NCBI RefSeq assembly: GCF_900188185.1
Contig: NZ_FZPA01000006.1
Location: forward strand, 1 to 64,000
DNA length: 64,000 nucleotides
Reading direction: 5' to 3'
Source: Sphingopyxis indica
GTDB taxonomy: Bacteria > Pseudomonadota > Alphaproteobacteria > Sphingomonadales > Sphingomonadaceae
Shown piece by piece: positions 17,335 to 26,360 of this stretch. The notes beneath the pieces are model-generated. The model made no database searches. It saw only the letters and a list, made by a program, of their open reading frames with translations, and was not told the origin of the DNA. A program made the translations under genes and the position numbers. Position 1 is the stretch's first letter. The number at the start of each line of letters is the position of its first letter.

Positions 17335-17480
17335 TATTCGCTTTCGCGACGCAAAACGGGGGAGTGTGATCGACGTCATTGGCTTGGCGCTCCCGCCGCG
17401 CCAGCGTATAGGCGCATAACGACAACAACAGATTCGGGCCGCACATCCGCCGGAGCTTTCCGGCCACAGGGGAGGATTGC

Positions 17481-18716
17481 ATGCGCTCGATTCTGCGACT
17501 GGTTTCGCTTTCCGCTCTCGCCGCCACGCTCGCCGCCGTTCCCGGCTCGGCGCAGAGGACGACGGGACCGAAGGAACGCTATGAAATGGATGCCGCGACC
17601 GCCTCGGGCTTCGCGGCGATGACTGCGGGCGGAGGAAAGCCGGGGCTCGGCAGCGCGATGGGGATGATGTTCGGCGGCGGCCCCGAGGGGAAAGTCGTCC
17701 ATACGCTCGACCTCCGCCTCGGCTCGAACCAGGCGCCGTCGAACCCGCCGGTGCGCGGCGAGCATTATTTCGAGCCGCAGGCGAAGCTCGGCAAATCGGT
17801 GCCGCTGCTCGGCCCCGAGCCCGGCAAATATATGCCGCGCGAGGAAAGCGACGAAATGCCGCAGAATTTCGAGCGGCCCAAGGGGCGGATGCTGCTCTTC
17901 TGGGGCTGCGGCGCCAAGGCAGGGCCGGGCCAGCCCGTCATCATCGACTTTTCGAAGCTCGCGGCGGGGCAGATGCCGCCGAACCTCTTCACGACGACGG
18001 TGCCGCGTGTGCGCGAGGTTATGACAACGAACAGCAAGAGCTATGCCGCCTGGCCGAACAACAAGTCGGCAAAGGTGCCGCCCGCCGATGCCTCGCTGCT
18101 CGGCGCGCACCGTGTCGCGAGCAACGTCGGATCGGACATCAGCTTCACGCTCGCACAGGATTATATGCCCGCGCTCAACGCGCAGACCACGATGCAGGGC
18201 GACGGATCGGTGCTGCTGCGCTGGAACCAGCTCGCGCCCGCGACCGGCTATGTCGCCTGGGCGTTCGGCGGCATGGACCGCGGCGACGCCGGCGGCGATA
18301 TCGTCTGGTGGACGAGCAGCAACGCACGCGAATTCGGCGGCGGCCTGTGGGACTGGCTGCCGCCCGCGACGGTCGCGAAACTCGTCGGCCAGAAGGTCGT
18401 GATGCCGCCGACGCAGACGAGCTGCGCGATTCCCGCCGAGGTCAGGAAGGCCGCAGGCGAGATGATGTTCGGCAATTTGAACGCTTTCGGCCCCGAGGCC
18501 AATTTCGCCTATCCGCCGAAGCCTGCGGGCAATGCCGTGTGGGACATCGACTGGACCGCGAAGGTCCGCTTCCGCTCGCACACGGCGCTGATGATCGGCG
18601 CCGACTTCGCGGGCATGGGTTCGGGCGGTGGTGACGCTGCGACGCCCGCCGAGAAACCCAGGAAAAAGAAGTGCAAGGGCCCGCTCGGCATCCCGCTGCC
18701 GCCCGAAGCCTGCTGA
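17481..18716 (+). CDS. Secreted hypothetical protein, 411 residues
   Basis: I do not recognise a named domain. The product has a clear signal peptide (MRSILRLVSLSALAATLAAVPGSA), a Gly/Met-rich stretch after it (GLGSAMGMMFGGGPEGK), a region with fairly conserved-looking motifs (RMLLFWGCGAK, WNQLAPATGYVAWAFGGM, GGDIVWWTSSN), and a basic C-terminal tail RKKKCKGPLGIPLPPEAC. Two or more cysteines and many prolines suggest an exported, soluble or surface protein. GGGGAGGA 7 nt before the ATG supports the start. The gene is flanked by TldD and another small secreted protein; no functional link is evident. Confidence 0.75.
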   Translation: MRSILRLVSLSALAATLAAVPGSAQRTTGPKERYEMDAATASGFAAMTAGGGKPGLGSAMGMMFGGGPEGKVVHTLDLRLGSNQAPSNPPVRGEHYFEPQAKLGKSVPLLGPEPGKYMPREESDEMPQNFERPKGRMLLFWGCGAKAGPGQPVIIDFSKLAAGQMPPNLFTTTVPRVREVMTTNSKSYAAWPNNKSAKVPPADASLLGAHRVASNVGSDISFTLAQDYMPALNAQTTMQGDGSVLLRWNQLAPATGYVAWAFGGMDRGDAGGDIVWWTSSNAREFGGGLWDWLPPATVAKLVGQKVVMPPTQTSCAIPAEVRKAAGEMMFGNLNAFGPEANFAYPPKPAGNAVWDIDWTAKVRFRSHTALMIGADFAGMGSGGGDAATPAEKPRKKKCKGPLGIPLPPEAC

Positions 18717-18814
18717 GCGCGCGGGGTATCGGACCGCAAAATAATCAGCAACCACTCGCTGCAACATGATATGCTCGCAGCAAGGGTGAGACCATTTTGC
18801 AAGGGAGTCGAACC

Positions 18815-19231
18815 ATGCGTCCGATAATCGCTATTCTGTTGTCCGCTTCGCTGTTGGGAGCGTTGTCGGCACCCGCCGCGGCAAAGGAAAAGCTCACCGG
18901 CGAAGCGAAGTTGAGCAAGATGCTCGAGGGCCGCGTCGCCGGCGAACCGCAGGATTGCATCTCGCTGCCCGCCGCATCGAGTTCGGAGGTGATCGACAAG
19001 ACGGCGATCGTCTATCGCATCGGCAGCACGCTGTGGGTCAATCGGCCGAGAAGCGGTGCCGAATCGCTCGACGACGACGATATTCTGGTCACCAAGCTCA
19101 ACAGCACGCGCCTGTGCTCGATCGACACGATCGAACTGCACGACCGCAACAGCCATATGTACACGGGCTTCGTCTCGCTCGGCGAGTTCGTGCCCTATCG
19201 CCTTGCCGACAAGGACAAGCCCGCTGGCTAG
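18815..19231 (+). CDS. Small secreted hypothetical protein, 138 residues
   Basis: A short exported protein of unknown function. A signal peptide (MRPIIAILLSASLLGALSAPAAA) is followed by KLTGEAKLSKMLEGRVAGEPQDCISL, a central part (ITVYRIGSTLWVNRP-like) and two cysteines (DCISL, RLCSID) that could form a disulphide. AGGGAG 7 nt upstream selects the ATG at 18815 over the upstream frame start. It follows the 411-residue secreted protein by 98 bp, so it may be independently transcribed. The 217 bp after it hold nothing recognisable. Confidence 0.75.
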   Translation: MRPIIAILLSASLLGALSAPAAAKEKLTGEAKLSKMLEGRVAGEPQDCISLPAASSSEVIDKTAIVYRIGSTLWVNRPRSGAESLDDDDILVTKLNSTRLCSIDTIELHDRNSHMYTGFVSLGEFVPYRLADKDKPAG

Positions 19232-19448
19232 ATGTTTGATCCCGGCATTTGATGGTGCGGATTTAGGTCGAAGCGATCTGGCTGGGGTGTTCAGCATTTG
19301 CAGATATATTCGCATGGGGTGAGGCCTTGGGGAGTCTTCAGGCGTCGCCCGCCGCTCGGGCGCGCGTCGCGGGCCGGCGAAGCGGCGGCGATGGAAGAGG
19401 GCCGCAATTGGTGATAGGGCGGGAGCCGAACCTGCCGGAGCATCGACC

Positions 19449-20027
19449 ATGGCCGAATTTTTCGACGCGCTGACCGACAAGCATATCGCCTTCATCGAGG
19501 CGCAGCCGGTTTTCTTCACCGCGACCGCGGCGGCCGAAGGGCGGATCAATCTGTCGCCCAAGGGCTATGCCGACAGCTTCAAAATCCTCTCGGAGCGGCG
19601 GGTCGCCTATCTCGACCTCGGCGGGTCGGGGAACGAGACGCACGCGCACCTCGCCGCCGACGGCCGCATCACGATCATGTTCTGCGCCTTCGACCGCAGC
19701 GCGCTGATCCTGCGCCTCTATGGCCGCGGCCGCGCGGTGCTGCCGCAGGATGCCGAATGGCAGGAGGTCGCGCGCGCCTTCACCTTGCTTCCGGGCACGC
19801 GGCAGATTTTCGTGATCGACATCGACAGCGTGCAGACGAGCTGCGGCTGGGGCGTGCCGCGGATGGAGCTGGTCGCAGAGCGCGGCACGCTGCAGAAATA
19901 TCACCGCCAGGCCGATCCCGCCGAATGGACCGAGAAGTTCAAGGCCCGCAATCGCAGCATCGACGGGCTGCCGACGCGCCCGACCGACCGCTATATCGCG
20001 GGTGAGACCGAAGGCGCCGACGCCTGA
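19449..20027 (+). CDS. Pyridoxamine 5'-phosphate oxidase-family flavin-binding protein
   Basis: A 192-residue split-barrel FMN-binding protein of the pyridoxamine phosphate oxidase-like family. Features include FFTATAAAEGRINLSPKGY, the strand VAYLDLGGSGNETHAHL, RLYGRGRAVL and SCGWGVPRMEL, all typical of general stress or unknown-function members rather than true PdxH. There is no signal peptide. It may bind FMN or F420-like cofactors; substrate unknown. The next gene (DUF2007) starts in the stop codon (TGATG), so the two are probably cotranslated. Confidence 0.82.
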   Translation: MAEFFDALTDKHIAFIEAQPVFFTATAAAEGRINLSPKGYADSFKILSERRVAYLDLGGSGNETHAHLAADGRITIMFCAFDRSALILRLYGRGRAVLPQDAEWQEVARAFTLLPGTRQIFVIDIDSVQTSCGWGVPRMELVAERGTLQKYHRQADPAEWTEKFKARNRSIDGLPTRPTDRYIAGETEGADA

Positions 20028-20239
20028 TGCCGCTGGTCGAGCTGGTGCGGCTGCCGAACGGGGTCGAGGCCGAGTTGCTGCGCGGCCGGCTCGAAAGTGC
20101 GGGCGTCCACGCGGTCTGCTTCGACGCGGGGATGAACATCGCCGAAAGCGTCGGGCTGATGATCCCCGTGCGCGTGATGGTGCTCGACGAGGATCTGGCC
20201 GAGGCGCAGGCGTTGATGGAAGAATTCGGCGCGGGCTGA
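20027..20239 (+). CDS. DUF2007 small putative signal-transducing protein
   Basis: A 70-residue protein (MPLVELVRLPNGVEAELLRG...) of the DUF2007 type: a ferredoxin-like fold without enzymatic residues. The core is VELVRLPNGVEAELLRGRLESAGVHAV, then a short middle and IPVRVMVLDEDLAEAQALM. Function unknown. The ATG overlaps the upstream stop by 1 bp (TGATG), which supports both translation coupling and the start choice. The 3' end is followed within a few bases by a large dispersed hairpin repeat, which could end this transcript. Confidence 0.8.
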   Translation: MPLVELVRLPNGVEAELLRGRLESAGVHAVCFDAGMNIAESVGLMIPVRVMVLDEDLAEAQALMEEFGAG

Positions 20240-20246
20240 ATATCCG

Positions 20247-20330
20247 CCGTCATTGCGAGGAGCGAAGTGACGAAGCAATCCAGGGTTGCGTAAACCGCTC
20301 TGGATTGCTTCGCTGCGCTCGCAATGACGG
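20247..20330. repeat. Dispersed hairpin repeat (CATTGCGAGGAGCGAAG type)
   Basis: The left arm (20247-20283) and right arm (20300-20330) are inverted copies of each other, the right one lacking about 6 bp in the middle (GGAGCGAAGTGACG versus GCGCAGCG). I recall this type of sequence as a common intergenic hairpin in several alphaproteobacteria. It lies between codirectional genes and may act as a terminator or RNA stabiliser. Confidence 0.8.
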
Positions 20331-20402
20331 GCATGGAGGCAACCCGGTTTCCTCCCGTTCGTCATTTGCATCGGAACAGCCGAAGGACAGTCCTTTCTCC
20401 CC

Positions 20403-21110
20403 ATGATCAAGGTCGCCAGCTATAATATGCGCAAGGGCATCGGGCTCGACCGCCGCCGCGATCCCGGGCGCGTGCTCGCGGTGCTCGGCGAACTCGACGC
20501 CGACATCGTCGCCTTGCAGGAGGCCGACCGCCGCTTCGGCACGCGTGCCAGCGCGATTCCGCCCTATATGTTCGAAGAGCATAGCGACTATGTGCCGGTC
20601 GATCTGCTCGATGGTCGCGCACATGCGATAGGGTGGCACGGCAATGCCCTGCTCGTTCGCAAGGGGGTGGAGGTCGAGGAAAGCCATGCGCTGCACCTGC
20701 CGACGCTCGAGCCGCGCGGTGCGGTCGCGGCGACGGTGTGCGTCGATGGCACGCGGCTGCGCGTCGTCGGGATGCACCTCGACATTTCGGGGCTGCGCCG
20801 CCGCCATCAGGCGCGCGCGATCCTCGATCATGTCGACGCGGGCGAAAATCTGCCGACGATCCTGATGGGCGACTGCAACGAATGGCGCAATCGCGGCGGC
20901 TGCCTCGCCGATTTCGGCGCGGATCATCGCCTCGTCGACACCGGGCACAGCTTTCACAGCCGCCGCCCCGTCGCGCGGCTCGACCGGATCTTCGCCTCGC
21001 CCGAGCTCGAGCCCGTCGACGCGGGGGTGCATCAGAGCGCGCTCGCCCTGCGCGCGTCCGACCATCTGCCGATCTGGGCGCGCTTTCGGACCGAAACGCA
21101 CAATGCCTAA
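20403..21110 (+). CDS. Endonuclease/exonuclease/phosphatase-family protein
   Basis: A 235-residue metal-dependent phosphodiesterase of the exonuclease III/DNase I/inositol phosphatase superfamily. Motifs are VASYNMRKGIG (Asn), VALQEAD (metal-binding Glu), VVGMHLDISG, TILMGDCNEW (Asp/Asn pair) and ASDHLPIWARF (terminal Asp-His). No signal peptide is seen. Substrate class, whether nucleic acid or phospholipid, cannot be settled from sequence; the small size favours the broad EEP group rather than true ExoIII. It precedes the sigma-54-controlled glnK gene. Confidence 0.85.
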   Translation: MIKVASYNMRKGIGLDRRRDPGRVLAVLGELDADIVALQEADRRFGTRASAIPPYMFEEHSDYVPVDLLDGRAHAIGWHGNALLVRKGVEVEESHALHLPTLEPRGAVAATVCVDGTRLRVVGMHLDISGLRRRHQARAILDHVDAGENLPTILMGDCNEWRNRGGCLADFGADHRLVDTGHSFHSRRPVARLDRIFASPELEPVDAGVHQSALALRASDHLPIWARFRTETHNA

Positions 21111-21605
<495 letters not shown>

Positions 21606-21622
21606 TGACGAAGGGGGAAAAT

Positions 21623-22990
21623 ATGACGTTCGCAAAGAAAATTGCGGCGAGCGCCGGGGCTGCCGGCCTTGCGCTGTTCGCCGCGCTGCCCGCCTGGGCG
21701 CAGGAAGCGGCCGCGCCCGCGGCCGAAGCCGCGGCGCCGGTCGCCAATCCCGGCAACAATGCGTGGATGATGACCTCGTCGCTGCTCGTCCTGCTGATGA
21801 TCCTGCCGGGCCTCGCGCTCTTCTATGGCGGCCTGACGCGCACCAAGAACATGCTCTCGACGATGACGCAGGTCGGCGCCGCCGCCTGCCTCGCGATGCT
21901 GATCTGGGTGATGTACGGCTATGGCCTCGCTTTCGGCCCCGAAGGCAATGCCTTCATCAGCTGGGGCAAGTTCTTCCTCGCCGGTGTGACCCAGGATTCG
22001 ACCGCCGCGACCTTCACCGACGAGGTGATCAGCGAATATGTGTTCATCTGCTTCCAGATGACCTTCGCCGCGATCACGCTTGCGCTGGTGCTGGGCTCCG
22101 TGGTCGAGCGCATGAAATTCTCGGCCGTCATGATATTCGGCATCGTCTGGCTGACGATCGTCTATTTCCCGATCGCGCATATGGTATGGGCGGGCGGCGG
22201 TTTCCTTTTCGAAGGCGGCATGTTCGGGACTTCGCTGCCGGCGGCACTCGATTTCGCGGGCGGCACCGTGGTGCATATCAACGCCGGCGTCTCGGCGCTC
22301 GTCGCTGCGCTGATCCTCGGCAAGCGCATGGGCTATCAAAAGGAAATCATGGCGCCGCACTCGCTGACGCTGACGATGGTCGGCACCGGCATGCTGTGGG
22401 TGGGCTGGTTCGGCTTCAATGCCGGCTCGGCGCTGGAGGCCAATGGCTCGGCGGGTCTCGCAATGATCAACACCTTTGTCGCCACCGCGTCTGCGGGCCT
22501 GTTCTGGATGCTCGCGGAGCGCCTCAACGGCCACAAGGGCTCGGCTCTCGGCTTCTGCTCGGGCATCATTGCCGGCCTCGTCGCGGTCACGCCTGCCGCG
22601 GGCAACTCGGGACCGTTCGGCGCCATCGTCCTCGGCGCGGTCGCCTCGGTCATCTGTTTCTATGCGGTGACCGTGCTCAAGACCAGGCTCGGCTATGACG
22701 ACGCGCTCGACGCCTTCGGCATCCACGGCATTGGCGGCATGGTCGGCGCGATCGGCACGGGCATCGTCTATGCACCCGGTCTCGGCGGTCCCGGCGACGG
22801 CAGTGTCGGCATCGGCGCGCAGGTTGCGACGCAGATCGTCGCGGTGCTCGTTGCGATCGTCTGGGCCGCCGTCGGCACCATGATCGCCACCTACATCGCC
22901 AAGGCGGTCACCGGACTGCGCGTCAGCGAAGAGGTCGAACGCGAAGGCCTCGACCTCGGCGAGCATGGGGAGCGCGCTTACAATTATTGA
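21623..22990 (+). CDS. amtB: Ammonium transporter AmtB
   Basis: A 455-residue ammonium channel with an N-terminal signal sequence (MTFAKKIAASAGAAGLALFAALPAWA) followed by a linker and eleven predicted membrane helices. Family landmarks are LALFYGGLTRTKNMLSTMTQ, MVWAGGGFLF, DFAGGTVVHINAGVSALV with the first pore histidine, GMLWVGWFGFNAGS, and DAFGIHGIGGMVGAIGTG with the second pore histidine. ATG 21623 with GGGGGA just before it is preferred; ATG 21605, overlapping the glnK stop, would add six residues. Paired with GlnK. Downstream are hairpins and two terminators. Confidence 0.93.
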   Translation: MTFAKKIAASAGAAGLALFAALPAWAQEAAAPAAEAAAPVANPGNNAWMMTSSLLVLLMILPGLALFYGGLTRTKNMLSTMTQVGAAACLAMLIWVMYGYGLAFGPEGNAFISWGKFFLAGVTQDSTAATFTDEVISEYVFICFQMTFAAITLALVLGSVVERMKFSAVMIFGIVWLTIVYFPIAHMVWAGGGFLFEGGMFGTSLPAALDFAGGTVVHINAGVSALVAALILGKRMGYQKEIMAPHSLTLTMVGTGMLWVGWFGFNAGSALEANGSAGLAMINTFVATASAGLFWMLAERLNGHKGSALGFCSGIIAGLVAVTPAAGNSGPFGAIVLGAVASVICFYAVTVLKTRLGYDDALDAFGIHGIGGMVGAIGTGIVYAPGLGGPGDGSVGIGAQVATQIVAVLVAIVWAAVGTMIATYIAKAVTGLRVSEEVEREGLDLGEHGERAYNY

Positions 22991-22997
22991 CGAGACA

Positions 22998-23046
22998 GGA
23001 CACCCGCCGCCGCACTCTCTCCTCTTTCAAACGGGCGGCGGGGTCC
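22998..23046 (+). other. Strong hairpin immediately after amtB
   Basis: GGACACCCGCCGCC (22998-23011) pairs with GGCGGCGGGGTCC (23034-23046) with one extra base. There is no T-run, so this is more likely a stabilising or processing hairpin than a terminator. It is the first of three strong hairpins after amtB. Confidence 0.6.
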
Positions 23047-23076
23047 TACCGAGGTTCCTCCTGCGAACCACTGAAA

Positions 23077-23107
23077 GGCCGGGACCGACTAGTCCCGGCC
23101 TCTTTTT
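23077..23107 (+). terminator. Rho-independent terminator 1 after amtB
   Basis: The stem GGCCGGGAC/GTCCCGGCC (9 bp) with a 6-nt loop is followed by TCTTTTTG. This is the expected end of the glnK-amtB transcript. Confidence 0.88.
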
Positions 23108-23237
23108 GTGCAGTCGCGCCGTGAAACCGTTTGCACAAATTATGAGCAGCGGTGCCGCCAATTTAGGCCTTTTCATCATGACATTAATATGGCATTCATT
23201 GGGTCAACAGTTTCAGGAGGGGAGAGCCTGAAAGGCT

Positions 23238-23270
23238 GGGCCGGGACGCAAGTCCCGGCCCTCTTTTTTT
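23238..23270 (+). terminator. Rho-independent terminator 2, with no gene in front
   Basis: GGGCCGGGAC/GTCCCGGCCC (10 bp) with a GCAA loop is followed by TCTTTTTTT. It is a near-copy of terminator 1, including the preceding CTGAAAGG. No protein gene lies between the two terminators, so it either backs up the first or ends a small RNA starting between 23108 and 23237. Confidence 0.85.
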
Positions 23271-23552
23271 GCCTTCACGCCCCGACGGCAGCGCAGACGC
23301 CGGAAAAGCGTGCGTTCGCAGCGCGGTCCGGACCCTCGGCGAATCTTTGCAGGTGCGAATCGCCGCGTGCGAATCATCATGTTCGCTCCTCCGCAAACTT
23401 TCGCCCGCGCGTGGAACCATCGGCCGCGGCGGTGCGTTTTACGAACCTGCTCGATCGAAAGAATGAGTGGAATTAGGTTCGCGTCTTCGGACGGAACCTG
23501 GGGAAGCCCCGCCGCAGAGATATGGCGGAGCTTACGCGTTCCGGCGCCCCTT
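23271..23552. other. Intergenic region with a structured segment, no gene seen
   Basis: No convincing coding frame lies in these 282 bp. From 23271 to about 23474 nothing recognisable is seen. From 23475 to 23528 three hairpins stand in a row: AGGTTC(G)CGTC-TTCG-GACGGAACCT with a UUCG loop, GGGG-AAG-CCCC, and CCGC/GCGG. This could be part of a small RNA or a 3' structure of the minus-strand VOC gene, which ends at 23553. I match it to no known RNA family. Confidence 0.4.
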
Positions 23553-23927
23553 TCAGTCGCGCGGCTCGGCCCTGGAAAACATGAAGGCATTGCCGTCGGG
23601 ATCGTAAAAGGTGATCAGCTTCACCAGCCCCGGCACATGCAGGATATCGCCGTCCTGCCGCACGCCCTCGGCGTCAAGATGCGCCTTCGCCGCGTCGATG
23701 TCGGCGACCTCGAACACATTGGTCGCGCCGCCGCCCTGCGTCACCGATTCGACCTGGCTGAGGCCGATATTGACCCCTGCCATCGGCGTCGCGAGTTCGC
23801 ACCAGCCGATCTCGTCGACACGATAGAGCAGCTTGCACTGCATCACCCGCTCGTACCACGCGATCGACGCATCGATGTCGGTCGCGCCCATCGAGCAGGT
23901 AAGTTCGGATCCGATCTGCAATGCCAT
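23553..23927 (-). CDS. VOC (glyoxalase/bleomycin-resistance fold) family protein
   Basis: A 124-residue vicinal-oxygen-chelate protein made of one beta-alpha-beta-beta-beta module pair (SMGATDIDASIAWYERVMQCKLLYR... and TNVFEVADIDAAKAHLDAEGV...ITFYDPDGNAFMFSR). Such small members act as dioxygenases, isomerases, glyoxalases or drug-binding proteins; the substrate is unknown here. The start at 23927 is preferred over 23939 and 23957 because GAGGGG lies immediately upstream. The gene is divergent from the winged-helix regulator, which probably controls it. Confidence 0.82.
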   Translation of the reverse strand: MALQIGSELTCSMGATDIDASIAWYERVMQCKLLYRVDEIGWCELATPMAGVNIGLSQVESVTQGGGATNVFEVADIDAAKAHLDAEGVRQDGDILHVPGLVKLITFYDPDGNAFMFSRAEPRD

Positions 23928-24000
23928 AAGCCCCTCCATGCCGAAACGGCTCGCCAACCCCGAACTCGGTTCGGAATCGTCTTGCCTTCACGGTCCTGTT

Positions 24001-24017
24001 TGTATAGTTAGTTGCAA
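24001..24017 (+). promoter_or_regulatory. Candidate promoter/operator abutting the winged-helix regulator gene
   Basis: TATAGT (24002-24007) is a good -10-like hexamer within TGTATAGTTAGTTGCAA directly before the ATG at 24018. Sites containing TATAGTTA-type sequence are typical of HxlR-type regulators, as recalled from family knowledge. No Shine-Dalgarno sequence precedes the ATG, so the transcript may be leaderless. Confidence 0.45.
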
Positions 24018-24557
24018 ATGCGGTCAAGCGCCCTCGACCCGTTGCTGATCCGGCTTTCCGGCCATCGCTGGCTGGTCCCGCTGCTCGCCGATCTCGTCGC
24101 GCATGACGGCGCGCGCTTCGTCGAGTTGCTCCACCGTCTTGCCCTGCCGCGCGACAGTCTGACCCGCACGCTCGATACTGCGGCAACGCTGGGCTGGGTG
24201 CGGCGCAACCCCGATCACGGCCACCCGCTGCGCCCCGAATATATACTTACCGAAGCGGGACAGGCCGCCGCCGCACGCGCGGCGCCGATCGCCGAGGCGC
24301 AAACGCGGATCGGCCTGTCGCCCGGCGATCCAACGCGCTGGGGCCTGCCGATCGTCGCCGGCATCCGCGGCGGCCACGACCGCTTCAACGCCCTCTCCCG
24401 CCTGCTCGCCCCGGCGAGCCCGCGCGCGCTGTCGCAGGGTTTGACCGCGCTCGGCAAGCATGGGCTGGTCACGCGCGAGGTCGTGGACATGCGGCCGCCC
24501 GCGAGTCGCTACGATCTTACGCCGCGCGGAAGGTTGCTGGCCGAGGCGTGCGCCTGA
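24018..24557 (+). CDS. Winged-helix transcriptional regulator, HxlR-like, two wing domains
   Basis: A 179-residue DNA-binding protein with two similar winged-helix units, roughly residues 8-80 (PLLIRLSGHRWLVPLLADLVAHDGARFVELLHRL..., ending LTEAGQA) and 100-175 (WGLPIVAGIRGGHDRFNALSRLL...SQGLTALGKHGLVTREVVDMRPPASRYDLTPRGRLLA). The second repeat has the typical HxlR ending. It probably regulates the divergent VOC gene. An in-frame TTG at 24012 exists, but no Shine-Dalgarno sequence is present for either start. Confidence 0.8.
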   Translation: MRSSALDPLLIRLSGHRWLVPLLADLVAHDGARFVELLHRLALPRDSLTRTLDTAATLGWVRRNPDHGHPLRPEYILTEAGQAAAARAAPIAEAQTRIGLSPGDPTRWGLPIVAGIRGGHDRFNALSRLLAPASPRALSQGLTALGKHGLVTREVVDMRPPASRYDLTPRGRLLAEACA

Positions 24558-24612
24558 ACGCCCCCGCTTCAGAGACGGATATTGCGGCTTCCGGGCGGTA
24601 GCGGACATGCAA

Positions 24613-24660
24613 TCCTCCCCGGCACGGGGAGGGGGAGGAACGTGCGCTCCCCACCCCAAA
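24613..24660. repeat. Short hairpin repeat (CCTCCCC/GGGGAGG type), copy 2
   Basis: TCCTCCCCGGCACGGGGAGG followed by GGGAGGA forms a hairpin, and the sequence after it (CGTGCGCTCCCCACCCCAAAG) resembles the tail of the copy at 15771. A second small hairpin, CCTCTCCC/GGGAGAGG, follows at 24685-24708 just before the GMC oxidoreductase stop codon. It lies between convergent genes and may serve as a bidirectional terminator. Confidence 0.6.
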
Positions 24661-24712
24661 GCCGCCGCATGTCTGCAAACGCTATCCTCTCCCCTGAACG
24701 GGAGAGGGCGTC

Positions 24713-26299
24713 TCACCCCAAGGCCGCCCTCACGAAATCGGCCGCGCGCTCGCCGATCATGATGCTCGGCGCGTTGGTGTTGCCGCTGACGAGGCGCGGC
24801 ATGATGCTCGCGTCGGCGACCCACAGCCCTTCGATCCCATTGAGCTTCAACGCCGGATCGACCACGGCATCGGCGTCGCTGCCCATGCGGCAGCTGCCGA
24901 CGGGGTGATAAACGGTGTCGGCACGGTCGCGGATCAGCGCGTCTAACGCCGCGTCGTCGTCCAGATCGACCGGATGACGGTCAACCCCGCCATAGTCCGC
25001 CAGCGGCGGCGTCGCGACGATGCGGTGCATCATCCGCACGCCGGCGCGCAAGGTCGCCATGTCGCGGTCGTCGGTCAAAAAGCCGGGGTCGATCAGCGGC
25101 GCCGCGGCGGGATCGGCCGAGGCGAGCGTCACGCTGCCGCGGCTTTCGGGGCGCAGCACACAGGCGTGACACGAAAAGCCGTGCCCCTTTACCCTGGTGC
25201 GCCCATGATCCTCGAGCATCGCGGGCACGAAATGATATTGCACATCGGGCGCGGGCAGGTCGGGGCGCGATTTCCAGAAGCCCCCCGCCTCGGCGAAGCA
25301 GGTCGTGAGAATACCGGTGCGGTGCAGGCGATGCTCGAAAATCGCCTTCACCATCCGCCAGGTGCCGCCCAGGCTGTCGCCGAACGGCTCGGTCGAGCGC
25401 GTTTCCCAGCTCGACACATAGTCGATATGGTCCTGAAGGTTCGCGCCGACCCCGGCGCGGTCGCGCACGACCTCGATCCCATGTTCGCGCAGATGCGCCG
25501 CAGGGCCGACCCCCGACAGCATCAGGATCTGGGGCGACCCGAACGCGCCCGCCGACAGGATCACCCCGCCCGCGGCGCGCAGCGTTTCGCGCCTGCCGCC
25601 GCGACGGATCGCGACCCCGACCGCGCGGCCCTTCTCGATCAGGATCTTCTCGACCAGCGCGCCGGTGCGGATGTCGAAATTGGCGCGCCCGCGCAGCGGC
25701 TCGACATAGGCGCGCGCCGCCGACCAGCGCTCGCCCGCCTTTTGCGTCACCTGATAGAGACCGAAACCCTCGTTGCTCGGGCGGTTGAAGTCGGCGGTGC
25801 GCGGCAATTGCAGCGCCGCCGCGCTCTCGACGAAGCGCCGGCTCGTCACATTGGGCCAGCGCTGGTCCATGACGTTGAGCGGCCCGTCGGCGCCGTGCCA
25901 TTCGTCGGCCCCGCGCTCATTGCCCTCGCTGCGCTTGAACCAGGGCAGCACATCGGCATAGCTCCAGCCGGTCGCACCGAGTTCGGCCCATTGGTCGTAA
26001 TCGAAGGCGGTCCCGCGAATATAGACCATCGCGTTGATCGCGCTCGACCCGCCGAGCCCGCGCCCGCGCGGCTGATAGCCGATGCGGCCGTTCAGCCCCC
26101 TTTGCGGCACCGTGTCATATTGCCAGTTCGACGCCTTGGGGATGAAGGGCATGAAGCCCGGCGTCTTGACGCGGACAATGTCGTTCGTCCCGCCCGCCTC
26201 GACCAGGCAGACGCGCCGCCGCCCGTCCCCGGCAAGCCGCCCCGCCGCCGCGCTCCCCGCGCTGCCGCCGCCGATGACGATGATGTCGAACTGATCCAT
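24713..26299 (-). CDS. GMC family FAD oxidoreductase (choline/alcohol dehydrogenase type)
   Basis: A 528-residue glucose-methanol-choline oxidoreductase that oxidises an alcohol to an aldehyde. Motifs are the N-terminal [55 protein letters not shown], and the C-terminal HPVGSCRMG active-site histidine with [18 protein letters not shown]. The family includes BetA and AlkJ; the substrate is not determined and no betaine genes are adjacent. The ATG at 26299 starts directly with the FAD motif; the much longer upstream frame is repeat and intergenic sequence. Upstream is locus C of the octamer-repeat family. Confidence 0.9.
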   Translation of the reverse strand: MDQFDIIVIGGGSAGSAAAGRLAGDGRRRVCLVEAGGTNDIVRVKTPGFMPFIPKASNWQYDTVPQRGLNGRIGYQPRGRGLGGSSAINAMVYIRGTAFDYDQWAELGATGWSYADVLPWFKRSEGNERGADEWHGADGPLNVMDQRWPNVTSRRFVESAAALQLPRTADFNRPSNEGFGLYQVTQKAGERWSAARAYVEPLRGRANFDIRTGALVEKILIEKGRAVGVAIRRGGRRETLRAAGGVILSAGAFGSPQILMLSGVGPAAHLREHGIEVVRDRAGVGANLQDHIDYVSSWETRSTEPFGDSLGGTWRMVKAIFEHRLHRTGILTTCFAEAGGFWKSRPDLPAPDVQYHFVPAMLEDHGRTRVKGHGFSCHACVLRPESRGSVTLASADPAAAPLIDPGFLTDDRDMATLRAGVRMMHRIVATPPLADYGGVDRHPVDLDDDAALDALIRDRADTVYHPVGSCRMGSDADAVVDPALKLNGIEGLWVADASIMPRLVSGNTNAPSIMIGERAADFVRAALG

Positions 26300-26360
26300 G
26301 ATTGCGCTCTCCCTCGTCCCGCTGACATGAATGTCATCAATGCCGAGGGCAAGGGAGAAA

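Noticed and set aside
23475..23528. Identification of the triple-hairpin region as 6S RNA, SRP RNA or tmRNA
   Set aside because: None of the conserved sequence marks of these RNAs that I remember are present, and the neighbouring genes do not fit.
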